A stretch of DNA of 64,000 nt, from NCBI RefSeq assembly GCF_007828725.1, contig NZ_VIUW01000001.1, positions 248,001-312,000 on the forward strand, given 5' to 3'. The stretch's first letter is position 1. Every line of letters begins with the position of its first letter. The notes beneath the pieces are model-generated. The model searched no databases. It was not told the origin of the DNA and was given only the letters and a program-made list of their open reading frames with translations. Origin of the DNA: Marihabitans asiaticum. GTDB lineage: Bacteria; Actinomycetota; Actinomycetes; Actinomycetales; Dermatophilaceae. A program made the position numbers and the translations under genes. Below, in pieces: positions 7,985 to 17,855 of the stretch.

Positions 7985-9534
7985 CGCACGAACCTCGGGG
8001 TCCAGACACCGGCCGGGTCGGCCACCGTCGTGGATGCGCCGATGATGAGCAGGCACTTCATGTCGATCGTCGCCGGGTCCAGCTCGCCCAGGGTAGTGAC
8101 GGTCAGCGACTCCTCGGAGCGGCCGATGTCGCGCCCGACGACAACGACCGTGCCCGCGGAGCGCTCCTCGAGGAGCACCTCCCGTGCCCGCACCACCTGC
8201 TTGGTGCGGGATCGTGAAGCGGGGTTGTAGATCGCGAGGACGAGGTCGGCCCGGCTCACGGCCCGCAGCCGGTCCTCGACGACCGCCCACGGCTTGAGCC
8301 GGTCCGAGAGGGACATCACCGCGAAGTCGGCGCCGACCGGTGCCCCGGCCCGCGCGGCGACCGCCTGGACCGCGCTCACCCCCGGCAGGACCTGGATCTC
8401 GACCTCGGCGTAGACCGGGTCCTGAGCCGCCTCGAAGACAGCCGACGCCATCCCGAAAACCCCGGCGTCGCCCCCGGAGACGACCGCGACCCCGCGTCCG
8501 CCGCGCGCGAGGTCGAGCGCGAGGCGGGCCCGCTCGACCTCGACGGTGTTGCCCGACGCGTGCCGGGTCAGGCCGGCCCGCTGAGGTACGCGGTCAACGT
8601 AGGGCCCGTAGCCGACGACGTCATCGACCTCCGCGAGGAGCGCGGCCGCCTCGGGCGTGAGCCAGCGGTCGGGGCCGGGCCCCAGCCCGACGACGTGAAG
8701 GACCGCTCTGCCCGGTGGGGGCGAGGTGGGGGAGTCGGTGGCGGTCCCACCCGGCTCGTCGCGCCCCGACATCGCACCAGCCGACGTGCGCAGCCGGGCG
8801 TCGTCCGTGCCGTGCACGCTGTCGCCGGGGACGACGACGAGCGAGAAGTACGGCACCGAGTCGGGGTCGACGCCGGCCGCCGGCAGCAGACGCTCGCGCT
8901 CGCCCTGTGAGGCTCGCTCGACGTACCACGCGCCGTCGAGCCGTCCGGCCTGCTCCAGGGCGCGACGGACGGCGGGGTAGGTGCGGCCCAGCTTCATGAC
9001 GACGGCCGCGTCGGTCCCGGCGAGACGACGGGCCAGCTCGGGCTCGGGCAGGGTGCCCGGCAGCACCGTGAGCACGTCCTGCTGGCGGGCCAGCGGCATC
9101 CCGAGCGAGGCGGTGGCGGCGGCGAAGGCCGGGACGCCCGGGATCACCCCGACGTCGTAGCTGGCGCGGAAGCGGTCGTGGAGGTACATCGAGGAGCCGT
9201 AGAGCAGCGGGTCGCCCTCGGCGAGCAGGACGACATCGCGCCCGGCATCGAGGTGGACCGCGAGGCGCTCCGCGCACTCCTCGTAGAAGTCGGTCAGCGC
9301 CCCGACGTAGCCACCCGGGTGATCGGTGCTGCCGGTGGTCACCGGGTAGCGCAGCTCCTCCTCGATCGCCTCTGCGGCGATGTGCTCGGCCGCGATGCGG
9401 CGCGCGTTGGACGGGCTGCTCGCGCCGCGGTGGTAGGCGACCACGGGCGCCGAAGCGATGGCACGGGCCGCCTTGAGGGTGACGAGCTCGGGGTCGCCGG
9501 GCCCGACGCCGACGACGAGGAAGCGCGCGCTCAC
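7981..9534 (-). CDS. cobIJ: Fused precorrin-2 C20-methyltransferase and precorrin-3B C17-methyltransferase
   Basis: A 517-residue fusion of two SAM-dependent tetrapyrrole methylases. The CobI half starts SARFLVVGVGPGDPELVTL and has LLAEGDPLLYGSS and VIPGVPAFAAATASLG. After a Gly/Pro/Ser-rich linker the CobJ half starts LHVVGLGPGPDRWLTPEA and has VVSGGDAGVFGMA, VLPGVSAVQAVAARAGAP and LAIYNPASRSR. The start GTG 9534 overlaps the TGA of cobH (GTGA). The fusion supplies the C20 and C17 methylations either side of the CobG step encoded in the same operon. The CobIJ fusion is known in actinobacteria. Confidence 0.95.
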   Translation of the reverse strand: MSARFLVVGVGPGDPELVTLKAARAIASAPVVAYHRGASSPSNARRIAAEHIAAEAIEEELRYPVTTGSTDHPGGYVGALTDFYEECAERLAVHLDAGRDVVLLAEGDPLLYGSSMYLHDRFRASYDVGVIPGVPAFAAATASLGMPLARQQDVLTVLPGTLPEPELARRLAGTDAAVVMKLGRTYPAVRRALEQAGRLDGAWYVERASQGERERLLPAAGVDPDSVPYFSLVVVPGDSVHGTDDARLRTSAGAMSGRDEPGGTATDSPTSPPPGRAVLHVVGLGPGPDRWLTPEAAALLAEVDDVVGYGPYVDRVPQRAGLTRHASGNTVEVERARLALDLARGGRGVAVVSGGDAGVFGMASAVFEAAQDPVYAEVEIQVLPGVSAVQAVAARAGAPVGADFAVMSLSDRLKPWAVVEDRLRAVSRADLVLAIYNPASRSRTKQVVRAREVLLEERSAGTVVVVGRDIGRSEESLTVTTLGELDPATIDMKCLLIIGASTTVADPAGVWTPRFVR

Positions 9535-10199
9535 TCCTCCTCCTGCGCCAGGGCGTTGAGCGCGGAGGAGGTCATCGCCGACCCGCCTCGGCGACCCCGA
9601 ACGGTGACGTAGGGCAGGTCGATGCCGTGGTCGGCGGCGAAGGTGCGCAACGCCTCCTTCGACTCGCGGGCGCCGATGAAGCCGACCGGGCAGCCGACGA
9701 CGGCTGCCGGGCGGGGCGCGCCGTCGAGGATCATCTCGAGGAGGTGGAAGAGGGCGGTGGGGGCGTTGCCGATCGCGACGACGGCGCCCTCGAGGTGGGG
9801 CTCCCACAGCGAGACGGCGGCGGCGGTCCGAGTGGTCCGCCAGGCGCGGGCGAGAGCGGGGACGGCGGGGTCGTTGAGCAGGCAGAGGACGTCGTTGTCG
9901 GCCGGGAGCCGGCTGCGAGTCACCCCGGTCGCGACCATCGTCGCGTCGCAGATGATCGGTGCGCCGGCCTCGAGGGCCGCGCGGGCCGCAGGGACCACGT
10001 CGGGGTGGACGACGAGGTCACGGGCGAGGTCGACCTGACCGCTGCCGTGGATCATCCGTACGGCGAGCCGCTCGGCACTCGGAGGGATCGCCGAGAGATC
10101 GGCCTCGCGCCGGATCGTCGCGAAGGAGTCGAGGTAGATCTGCGGTCCGGAGGTGACGTACTCGAAGCGGCGGGTGGGCTGGTGCGGGGCGGCGGTCAT
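9531..10199 (-). CDS. cobH: Precorrin-8X methylmutase
   Basis: CobH moves the C11 methyl group to C12 to give hydrogenobyrinic acid. The 222-residue protein has the family stretches IRREADLSAIPPSAERLAVR, MIHGSGQVDLARDL with its catalytic histidine, ICDATMVATGVTR, CLLNDPAV, AIGNAPTALFHLLEMI and VGCPVGFIGARESKE. The start ATG 10199 overlaps the TGA of cobG (ATGA), and its own stop overlaps the GTG of cobIJ. Both overlaps indicate a single transcript. Confidence 0.96.
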   Translation of the reverse strand: MTAAPHQPTRRFEYVTSGPQIYLDSFATIRREADLSAIPPSAERLAVRMIHGSGQVDLARDLVVHPDVVPAARAALEAGAPIICDATMVATGVTRSRLPADNDVLCLLNDPAVPALARAWRTTRTAAAVSLWEPHLEGAVVAIGNAPTALFHLLEMILDGAPRPAAVVGCPVGFIGARESKEALRTFAADHGIDLPYVTVRGRRGGSAMTSSALNALAQEEE

Positions 10200-11149
10200 C
10201 TCGGTCTCTGGTCGGTCGGGGTGGTGGCGCGGGCAGCTGGGTCGGCAGCTGCTCCGGACTCGGGCGAAGGGGGTGCAGAGGCCTCGTCGGGGACGAGGAC
10301 TCCGCGCCACGGGGTGACCACGAGCGGTGCGGTGATACCGGGCGGGAGTGTCGCGGTGAGCGCGTCGACGGCAGACTGGTCGAGCCCGTCGTCGTAGGCG
10401 CCGTGATGGAAGCCGCCGGGGACCCGGCCGAAAGGAAGTGGAGCGGCCGGCTTCGGGACGCGGTGGTCGGGTGCCGTCGCGGGGAGGAGGGGAGCGGCCA
10501 GCTCGTCGACGTGCCAGGCGCTGCTGCCGTCCGAACCGCGTGCGTCGAGGAAGGAGTGGGCCAGCGCGACGAGTGCCTCGGGTGCGTCGGCGAGGTCGAC
10601 GATCTCGCCCCAGCCCGACCCGACTCTCAGCTGGCCGACACGCTCGTCGAGGGCGACGACGCCGAGGTCAGCGGCTCGGCCGACGAGGTCACCGCGCCCA
10701 TCGTCGAGGACGAAGAGGAACTTGCCGGGCAGGTCGGCGAGCCGGGCCGAGGCGAGCACGAGCAGGTCGAGACGGGACGCCACCGGCCAGAGGTCGGCTC
10801 GGCCCCCGGCGCGTCCCGTGAGGGGGGAGAGCATGATGTTGCGGACGAGGTCGTGGGCCCTGCTCGGCAGCAGACCGGCGGCGGCGATGGCACGCACGAC
10901 CTCCTCGTCGAGGCGTTCCCCGCCGCCCGGCAGGCCGCGGAGCTGCAGGTTGGCCCGGCTCGTCGGGTGCACCCTCCCATCGCCGTATGTCGCGGCGATC
11001 GAGGAGAGGGCGCGGAGGGCGTCGGGCGCGATCCGTCCGCCGACGAGACGGATCCGGGCGAGCATCCCGTCGTCGGCCGGCCAGGTCCGGATCACGCCGG
11101 GGCAGCGGTCGGCGCGCTCGCGAGGGTGAGCGGTCTGTGAGGAAGGCAT
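10196..11149 (-). CDS. cobG: Short CobG-type precorrin-3B synthase
   Basis: CobG belongs to the nitrite/sulfite reductase superfamily and converts precorrin-3A to precorrin-3B. This 317-residue form shows the N-terminal ferredoxin-like half: GDGRVHPTSRANLQLRGLP, LVRNIMLSPLTGRAG and DLPGKFLFVLDDG. It then ends with the VTPWRGVLVPD segment typical of the family C-terminus. No cysteine cluster able to hold the [4Fe-4S]-siroheme centre is visible: the CPG near residue 16 is the only cysteine I see. Short actinobacterial versions exist, so it may still be functional. ATG 11149 is used; no clear Shine-Dalgarno precedes it. First gene of its operon. Confidence 0.78.
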   Translation of the reverse strand: MPSSQTAHPRERADRCPGVIRTWPADDGMLARIRLVGGRIAPDALRALSSIAATYGDGRVHPTSRANLQLRGLPGGGERLDEEVVRAIAAAGLLPSRAHDLVRNIMLSPLTGRAGGRADLWPVASRLDLLVLASARLADLPGKFLFVLDDGRGDLVGRAADLGVVALDERVGQLRVGSGWGEIVDLADAPEALVALAHSFLDARGSDGSSAWHVDELAAPLLPATAPDHRVPKPAAPLPFGRVPGGFHHGAYDDGLDQSAVDALTATLPPGITAPLVVTPWRGVLVPDEASAPPSPESGAAADPAARATTPTDQRPR

Positions 11150-11197
11150 GGGGGTCAGCTGGTCGAGGGGCCGGCGGTCGCCGGTCGGTCCGGGCCA

Positions 11198-11203
11198 CTG
11201 TAG
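11198..11203 (-). promoter_or_regulatory. Candidate -10 box of the cobG operon
   Basis: On the minus strand TACAGT (TAnnnT) lies 48 bases before the cobG ATG, in a gap that otherwise holds no coding signal. The match is short and no -35 is clear. Confidence 0.3.
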
Positions 11204-11298
11204 TCAGCCCGGACGAGGGGACGATCAACGGCGCAGAAGTCACGGGTCTCGTGCTCTCCCCGTCCGCGCCCGCCCGGCGGCGCACGGGCCGGGGCGGG

Positions 11299-12123
11299 TC
11301 AGGGCATCACGTTGAGCTGACGCAGCACCTGACGCGCCACCGCGTCGTCCCCGTGCACCGTCACCTCGGCCTCTTCGGGGGCCACCCGGCCGGACCCGAG
11401 GAGCAGCCAGGTCTCCTCGCTCATCTCGAGGGTGGCGCTCGGCTCGCTCGACCCGGTCGAGGCCGGCGGCTCGACCCCCTTCGCCCGTCCGTCCTCGCCC
11501 ATCTGCGCGGCCAGGGTCAGGTCCCGCTGGCCGGTCACCCGCAGGACGACGGTGGTCCCGGCGGGCAGTCGGCGCAGCGCCATCGGGAAGGCGCGCTGCA
11601 GCACTGCGGCCACGTGGTCGGCGCCGGAGCCGGTGAGGCGAAGGGGGAGCCCGGTCGCCATCCGCAGCTCCTGTTCGTGGACCCACAGGTCGGTCGGCCG
11701 GTTGCGCAGCAGCCCGAGGAGCGGCCAGCCCAGGGCGGCGAACTCACCGATCGCGATCGCGTCCGGGTCGTCGACGTCGATCTGCGCCAACCGCGCTCGG
11801 CGCTCTGCGCACGCCGACTCCAGCTCCTCCACGAGGTCGCTCGGGGTCCGGTCACGGCGGGCATGCACCCCCGCCCGGGCGATGTCGTTGATGCCGGGCT
11901 CGGGGTGCTCCTCGGAGACCTCTTGCACCGTCCCGCCGAGCGGCTGGGAGAAGCCGGCGCACACCCCTTCGAGATGGGCCAGGTGGGCGACGACGTCGTG
12001 CACCTGCCAGCCCGGCAGCACCGTGGAGCGCTGGAAGTCGGCCGGCTCGAGGCCGCGCACCGTCTCCAGCGCGTCCCGCGCCGCGTCGTCCCAGGTCTGC
12101 ACCAGCTGGCGTGCCTCGCTCAT
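11299..12123 (-). CDS. Mycothiol-dependent maleylpyruvate isomerase-type (DinB-like) protein
   Basis: A 274-residue protein of the TIGR03083 / mycothiol maleylpyruvate isomerase N-domain superfamily. It has the LPGWQVHDVVAHLAHLEG segment carrying the first metal-ligand histidines of the four-helix DinB-like bundle, and RPTDLWVHEQELR with the later one. An SCP2-like C-terminal part follows (TVVLRVTGQRDLTL, ATLEMSEETWLLL). Such proteins are metal-dependent, mycothiol-using transferases or isomerases; the substrate here is unknown. It stands alone between cobG and a divergent operon. Confidence 0.75.
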   Translation of the reverse strand: MSEARQLVQTWDDAARDALETVRGLEPADFQRSTVLPGWQVHDVVAHLAHLEGVCAGFSQPLGGTVQEVSEEHPEPGINDIARAGVHARRDRTPSDLVEELESACAERRARLAQIDVDDPDAIAIGEFAALGWPLLGLLRNRPTDLWVHEQELRMATGLPLRLTGSGADHVAAVLQRAFPMALRRLPAGTTVVLRVTGQRDLTLAAQMGEDGRAKGVEPPASTGSSEPSATLEMSEETWLLLGSGRVAPEEAEVTVHGDDAVARQVLRQLNVMP

Positions 12124-12239
12124 GTTCCGAGGTTAGGGGGTGGCGCGTCGTCAGCGGCGGTCGATGGGGAGTGCTCCCCATGGCGCATCCGGTCGGGGCC
12201 ACCTACGGTCGACCCCACCGGAAGGGAGAGGAGCGCCGG

Positions 12240-13181
12240 ATGCTGACGCACGGAGCTGACGTCGTTGCGCTCGAGCGCGGTGCGGCGCGATTGCGCCGTC
12301 AGGGCGACGCGGTCGCCGACCTGAGCAGCCAGGCCTCGCGGGCGGTCGGACGTCTGGCGCCGGTCTGGGGCGGGCCGGACGCGGATGCGGCGCAGGCGTC
12401 GTGGCGACGCTGCCGCCGCGACCTCGACGCCTGGGCCGAGGCGGTGGCGAGGATGGCGAAGGCGCTGGACGCACAGAGCGCGGCGCAGCGGCGGACCAGC
12501 GAGTCCGGCGGTGGCGAGGGGCCGGGGGCGGGCGTGTCCGGTGGGTTCGGTCCCGGTTGGGGGCCGGGGATCGACGGTGGCCTCGGCTGGCCAGTCATCG
12601 GCCCGTGGCCGGTCGCCGACCCCTGGGCGGAGGGCCAGTCTCGCGACGCGGAGCACTACGGGCGGCTGCCACGCGAGGTGGACGAGCGGTGGCGCGGGTA
12701 CACGGACGAGGAGCGGCAGACGATCCTCGCCGAGATCATCGAGGAGCGCGCCGAGCACTACGGCATCGGCATGCCCCAGGTCGAATTCAGGGACGAGCCC
12801 GGGGGTGCGAACGGCAGCTGGTCCGAGGGCGAGAGCCACAGCGAGTCGAAGGTGATGCTCAACAACGACGTGATTGACGACCCGATGATCCTGCACACCG
12901 TCTTCCACGAGCTGCGGCACGGCGGGCAGCACGAGGCCGTCGAGGACGCGGACGTGCCGTGGTGGGCCTTCTGGCAGGACCCGGTGTACGAGAACGGCGT
13001 GACCGAGGAGCAGGTCCAAGCCTGGGAGGAGAACTTCGAGAACTACATCCCGGCCCGCGAGGACTACGACGGGTACTTCAACCAGCCGGTCGAGGTCGAC
13101 GCCCGCGGCGAGGGAAGCACCTATCTCGAGGGAATGACCGCGGAGGAGCTCGAGCGGCTGCTCAGGGAGGGACAGGAATGA
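12240..13181 (+). CDS. WXG100-like N-terminus with HExxH metallopeptidase-like domain; possible secreted toxin
   Basis: 313 residues. The N-terminal 95 or so are helical and resemble an ESX/WXG100-type module (LAPVWGGPDADAAQASWRR with a WGG turn). A Gly/Pro-rich linker follows, then a globular part with HTVFHELRHGGQHEA at about residue 220, a clear HExxH zinc motif with a further histidine downstream, and an acidic C-terminus. This order (helical secretion module, linker, enzymatic tip) is that of type VII-secreted polymorphic toxins. A strong GGAGAGGAG site precedes ATG 12240. Its stop overlaps the next ATG. No ESX secretion genes are in the window, so the toxin role is inference; a cell-surface or spore-type peptidase is possible. 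Confidence 0.6.
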   Translation: MLTHGADVVALERGAARLRRQGDAVADLSSQASRAVGRLAPVWGGPDADAAQASWRRCRRDLDAWAEAVARMAKALDAQSAAQRRTSESGGGEGPGAGVSGGFGPGWGPGIDGGLGWPVIGPWPVADPWAEGQSRDAEHYGRLPREVDERWRGYTDEERQTILAEIIEERAEHYGIGMPQVEFRDEPGGANGSWSEGESHSESKVMLNNDVIDDPMILHTVFHELRHGGQHEAVEDADVPWWAFWQDPVYENGVTEEQVQAWEENFENYIPAREDYDGYFNQPVEVDARGEGSTYLEGMTAEELERLLREGQE

Positions 13182-13711
13182 CGACGGCGAAGGGGGAGCG
13201 ACGCCCCGTCGGGCAGCTGGCCCTGGCCTACCTGCGGCAGCCGGAGGAGTCGACCTGGGAGCCGCTGCGCAGGGCGATCGTGAGCGACCCCACCTTCGAT
13301 CCCGATCTCGACGTCCGACGGGTTGTCGGTGCGCGGCTCGACCCCGGCGCCTCGGCACCGGAGGAAGTCGTGACCGACCTGTTGGCCCGGATGCCGGGCG
13401 CCTTCCTCAACCCGTCGGCCCACCTGGCGCTGGGCGAGGCGCTGGAGAGGACCGGCGACCTCGAGGAGGCACACCGCGAGCGCGCCATGGCCGCTGCAGC
13501 CCTCCACGGTGTGCAGGTGATGGGCGACGGGTCCGTAGAGCGGCCATGGCCGGTGCTGCGCGTCGCTGACGAGTACGACCTGCTGCGATCGCTCGGTCTG
13601 CGAGCTTCCGGGCAGAGCAGCCGCTGGCAGGGCGGAGCCTTCGTCGACCGGATCCTGTGCCAGGACGGGGTGGAGAGGTTCTTCGTCGTCCGGCAGGATC
13701 TGGGGGCATGA
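13178..13711 (+). CDS. DUF4919/TPR-like protein, possible partner of the upstream HExxH protein
   Basis: 177 residues starting at ATG 13178, which overlaps the previous TGA (ATGA). The middle has a helical repeat-like stretch (SAHLALGEALERTGDLEEAH), and the second half, GDGSVERPWPVLRVADEYDL then LGLRASGQSS, resembles the C-terminal part of DUF4919 proteins. No signal peptide or membrane segment, so it should be cytosolic. Tight coupling to the HExxH protein fits a cytosolic immunity or chaperone role, but that is inferred from position only. Confidence 0.55.
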   Translation: MTTAKGERRPVGQLALAYLRQPEESTWEPLRRAIVSDPTFDPDLDVRRVVGARLDPGASAPEEVVTDLLARMPGAFLNPSAHLALGEALERTGDLEEAHRERAMAAAALHGVQVMGDGSVERPWPVLRVADEYDLLRSLGLRASGQSSRWQGGAFVDRILCQDGVERFFVVRQDLGA

Positions 13712-14106
13712 GGCTCTTCGCGCTGGTCGCCGCTGGCCTGTCCGTGCTCGCCGCGGGGGCGTGCAGCGGCGCCGAGGAGGCCCCGATGACGCTGACGGTC
13801 TCGGCGCAGACGTGGGCTGGCGCTCCCGACGGGGACAGCGCGCAGGAGAGCGTGACGTTGCCCGCCGATGAGGGTGAGTCGGTGGAGCTGCCGCTTGCGC
13901 AGGGTGAACGGCTGGAGGTCTCCGGCAGGGACGGCGAGCGGGTCGAGCTGACCACGAGCGTCCCCATGGCGCCCGCCGGGGACGGCGGCGGGATCAACCT
14001 GCGCGACACGAGGACCGACTTCTCGCTTGCTCCGGGTGAGCCGGTCGAGTTCTCGACACCGAGCATGGACAGCGGGACGACCTGGACCGTCACCGTCGCG
14101 CCCTGA
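13708..14106 (+). CDS. Small predicted lipoprotein
   Basis: 132 residues starting at ATG 13708, overlapping the previous stop by four bases. The start MRLFALVAAGLSVLAAGACS is a signal peptide with a cysteine, although the lipobox (AGAC) is imperfect. The mature part is a short beta-rich domain with no motif I recognise. As the third gene of a coupled unit it would be exported and could act with, or protect against, the HExxH protein. Confidence 0.55.
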   Translation: MRLFALVAAGLSVLAAGACSGAEEAPMTLTVSAQTWAGAPDGDSAQESVTLPADEGESVELPLAQGERLEVSGRDGERVELTTSVPMAPAGDGGGINLRDTRTDFSLAPGEPVEFSTPSMDSGTTWTVTVAP

Positions 14107-14111
14107 GCCCA

Positions 14112-14143
14112 CCGGCCGCGCCCTTGGTGACGGGCACGGCCGG
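14112..14143. terminator. GC-rich hairpin between convergent genes
   Basis: CCGGCCGCGCCC and GGGCACGGCCGG form a 12-bp stem with one mismatch around an 8-base loop. It lies between the ends of two convergent genes, so it can serve both. No T-tract follows. Confidence 0.5.
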
Positions 14144-14154
14144 GGCGAAGGGGG

Positions 14155-15021
14155 TCAGCCGCCGTGGTGGAATCCGCAGCGCCGCGCGTCGTGCGCGCTG
14201 CGGAACCAGACGTCGGGGGTGACCTCGGCGTAGCCATTCTCGCCCGGCTCGAGGTAGGTCTTGGCGTCCTCCCAGGCCTTGACCGCGTGGTCCAGGGGCA
14301 TCGCGCCGTCACCGATCGGCGCGGCCGACCCGACGCCGTAGCCGCCGTCGCGGATCTCCTCGACCCCCGAGACCCGGCGGCCGTCGGTGTCACCGGTGGT
14401 GCCGTTGCTGGTCCCCGCGCCAGCCTCGCCGTGCGCGCCCTCGTGGCCTTGGTGACCGTCGTGGCCCTCATGACCGTCCTGGTCGGGGTGAGTGACGTCG
14501 TCCTCGGTCAGCTTGCCGTCCTCGGCGGTCCAGTCGCCGGTTTGGCGGAAGTCCTCACCGGTATCGAGGTCGTGATCGGCCGGGTCGTGCTCGACGGCGA
14601 AGGCCTCCTCGCGGGCCTTCTTCTCCTCCTCGCTCTCGGTGTGCTCGCCCTCCGAGCGGTCGTCCTCGACCTCGTCGGCCGGGGTCACCCCGCGGGTCGC
14701 CCGGTCGGCGTCTCCATCGGCTCCGCCGTCCGCGCCGCCGTCGGCTCCACCGTCGGCACCACTGTCCGCTCCGCCATCGGCCCCCTCGTCCCCGTCCCGA
14801 CGAGGGGAGCTCTCCTCCCCTTCGCGCTCCTGACGCTGCTCGTCCTCGATCTGCTGCAGCCGGTCCTCCAGCTCGCGCTGCGGGTCCTTGCCGTCGTCGT
14901 CGTCGGTGCGGACCCCGTAGCCGTACGGGTCCTCGGGGTGGCGGGGGTCGACGGCATGGCTGCCACCGCGCTCGCGCGGCTCGTCGGTCTCGTCGTTGCG
15001 GTCCAGGTCCTGCTCGCTCAT
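14155..15021 (-). CDS. Acidic, low-complexity protein with sunset-like C-terminus
   Basis: 288 residues, start ATG 15021 behind a good GGAGGGG site. Most of the protein is disordered and acidic. It carries a DGGA-type tetrapeptide tandem repeat (GADGGADSGADGG and on) and a His/Gly-rich run (DGHEGHDGHQGHEGAHG). The last 40 residues are ordered and resemble the actinobacterial sunset-type tail: YLEPGENGYAEVTPDVWFRS followed by ARRCGFHHGG. No signal peptide or membrane segment. The His/Asp content suggests metal binding, but function is unknown. The 12-bp repeat unit makes the copy number liable to vary. Confidence 0.55.
   Translation of the reverse strand: MSEQDLDRNDETDEPRERGGSHAVDPRHPEDPYGYGVRTDDDDGKDPQRELEDRLQQIEDEQRQEREGEESSPRRDGDEGADGGADSGADGGADGGADGGADGDADRATRGVTPADEVEDDRSEGEHTESEEEKKAREEAFAVEHDPADHDLDTGEDFRQTGDWTAEDGKLTEDDVTHPDQDGHEGHDGHQGHEGAHGEAGAGTSNGTTGDTDGRRVSGVEEIRDGGYGVGSAAPIGDGAMPLDHAVKAWEDAKTYLEPGENGYAEVTPDVWFRSAHDARRCGFHHGG
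14721..14800 (-). repeat. 12-bp tandem repeat coding for DGGA units
   Basis: The run codes for repeated Gly-Ala-Asp-Gly/Ser units within the acidic protein. Copies differ by few bases, in the pattern gccgtcggctcc / gccgtccgcgcc. Such repeats expand and contract by slippage. Confidence 0.6.
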
Positions 15022-15177
15022 GGCCCCTCCTGGGGTGTGGTGTTCCGCGTGCGGCATCGGGTCATCGCTCACGCTAGTGAGGTGCCGCGACCCACGGGTC
15101 GCTGCGCGGTGACCAATCTGCTCCGCCGCCCCCCAGTTTGCGCGGCGCCGCCTAGCCCCCGTCGTCCCGCGCTCAAG

Positions 15178-15202
15178 CGTTGCCCCAGATGCTGGGGCAA
15201 CG
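15178..15202 (-). terminator. Perfect hairpin downstream of the NYN gene
   Basis: CGTTGCCCCAG and CTGGGGCAACG form a perfect 11-bp stem with an ATG loop, 50 bases after the stop of the minus-strand NYN gene. It is likely its terminator. Confidence 0.6.
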
Positions 15203-15251
15203 TCCAAGGATCGCGAAGGGGGGCTGGTCGACCGGAGGATCAGCCCGCCGC

Positions 15252-15797
15252 TCAGATGAACTCGGCCGGGTCGAACTCGTCGATCGGGATGATCCGCACC
15301 CGCGGCAGGGTCGAGGTGAAGGCCTTGACCTCGTACTCCAGGTCGAGGATCTCGATGCCGGGGATCGCCTTGAGATCGCCGGCCATGAACTCGCCGAAGC
15401 CGACCACCCCGAGGCGGCGCTCGCCGTCGGCCAGCTCGGTCATCGCCGGGACGAAGTCGCGGTCGTGGCTGACGAGCATGACGTCCGCGGCCCGGTCTAC
15501 CAGCGCCCGCGCGGTCCGGTCGATGGCGATGTCGACGACCTTGCCCGCCCCGCTCAGCGGCACCGGGGTGTAGCCCATCGCGAGCAGCGCCTGGACGAAG
15601 GAGGACGGCAGCTCCTCACCGACCGCGAGGAAGAAGAGGGCCTTGACGTCCTGCCCCCACCGGTCCTCGGCGTGGTCGAGGAGCCGCTGCCAGCGGGGGC
15701 GCTCCTCGGGTTGTGGCCGCCGCCCGAGGACGGAGGTTCCGAGGGTGGCGTCGATGTTCTCCCCGTCGACGAGCAGGTAGGTGGTGCGCTGCGACAT
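15252..15797 (-). CDS. NYN (PIN-like) domain protein
   Basis: 181 residues. NYN domains are PIN-fold, metal-dependent ribonuclease modules. The acidic residues are visible: TYLLVDGENIDA at the start, KVVDIAIDRTARALVDRAAD in the middle and VSHDRDFVP later. The start ATG 15797 is at the usual distance from the first aspartate. It stands alone, followed by a hairpin. A second, different NYN protein lies at 17856. RNA target unknown. Confidence 0.8.
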   Translation of the reverse strand: MSQRTTYLLVDGENIDATLGTSVLGRRPQPEERPRWQRLLDHAEDRWGQDVKALFFLAVGEELPSSFVQALLAMGYTPVPLSGAGKVVDIAIDRTARALVDRAADVMLVSHDRDFVPAMTELADGERRLGVVGFGEFMAGDLKAIPGIEILDLEYEVKAFTSTLPRVRIIPIDEFDPAEFI

Positions 15798-15834
15798 GAG
15801 CCCATCATCCCCCTTCGTCGTCGGTAGGGCGTGC

Positions 15835-16076
15835 TTGGATCGGCGCCTGACTGTCTTCACCGGGGTCTCGGGATCGGGCAAGTCCAGCCTGGTCTTCTGG
15901 ACGATCGCCGCGGAGAGCGAGCGACTGCTCAACGTGCCGTCGTCGCCCGAGCCGACTGGATCATCGACATCGGACCCGGTGCGGGACACGACGGCGGGCG
16001 GGTGGTCTACGAAGGCACCCCCGCCGAGATGATCTCGACGGGGGTGAGCCTCACCGCAGACGCGCTGCGGGAGTGA
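15835..16076 (+). pseudogene. Remnant of a UvrA-like excinuclease ABC subunit A gene
   Basis: Two pieces of a UvrA-type ABC ATPase remain in different frames. The first reads RRLTVFTGVSGSGKSSLVF and then WTIAAESERLLN, the N-terminal Walker A region. The second reads ADWIIDIGPGAGHDGGRVVY and then EGTPAEM, the C-terminal end before a TGA at 16076. Some 700 or more residues between them are missing. The likely parent is the small UvrA-like paralogue found in many actinobacteria. It is dead sequence. Confidence 0.8.
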
Positions 16077-16085
16077 GTGTCCTAA

Positions 16086-17813
<1,728 letters not shown>

Positions 17814-17855
17814 GGGCCGCTCACCCTCCCCCTTCGCCCGTGGCAGGGTGAGCCC

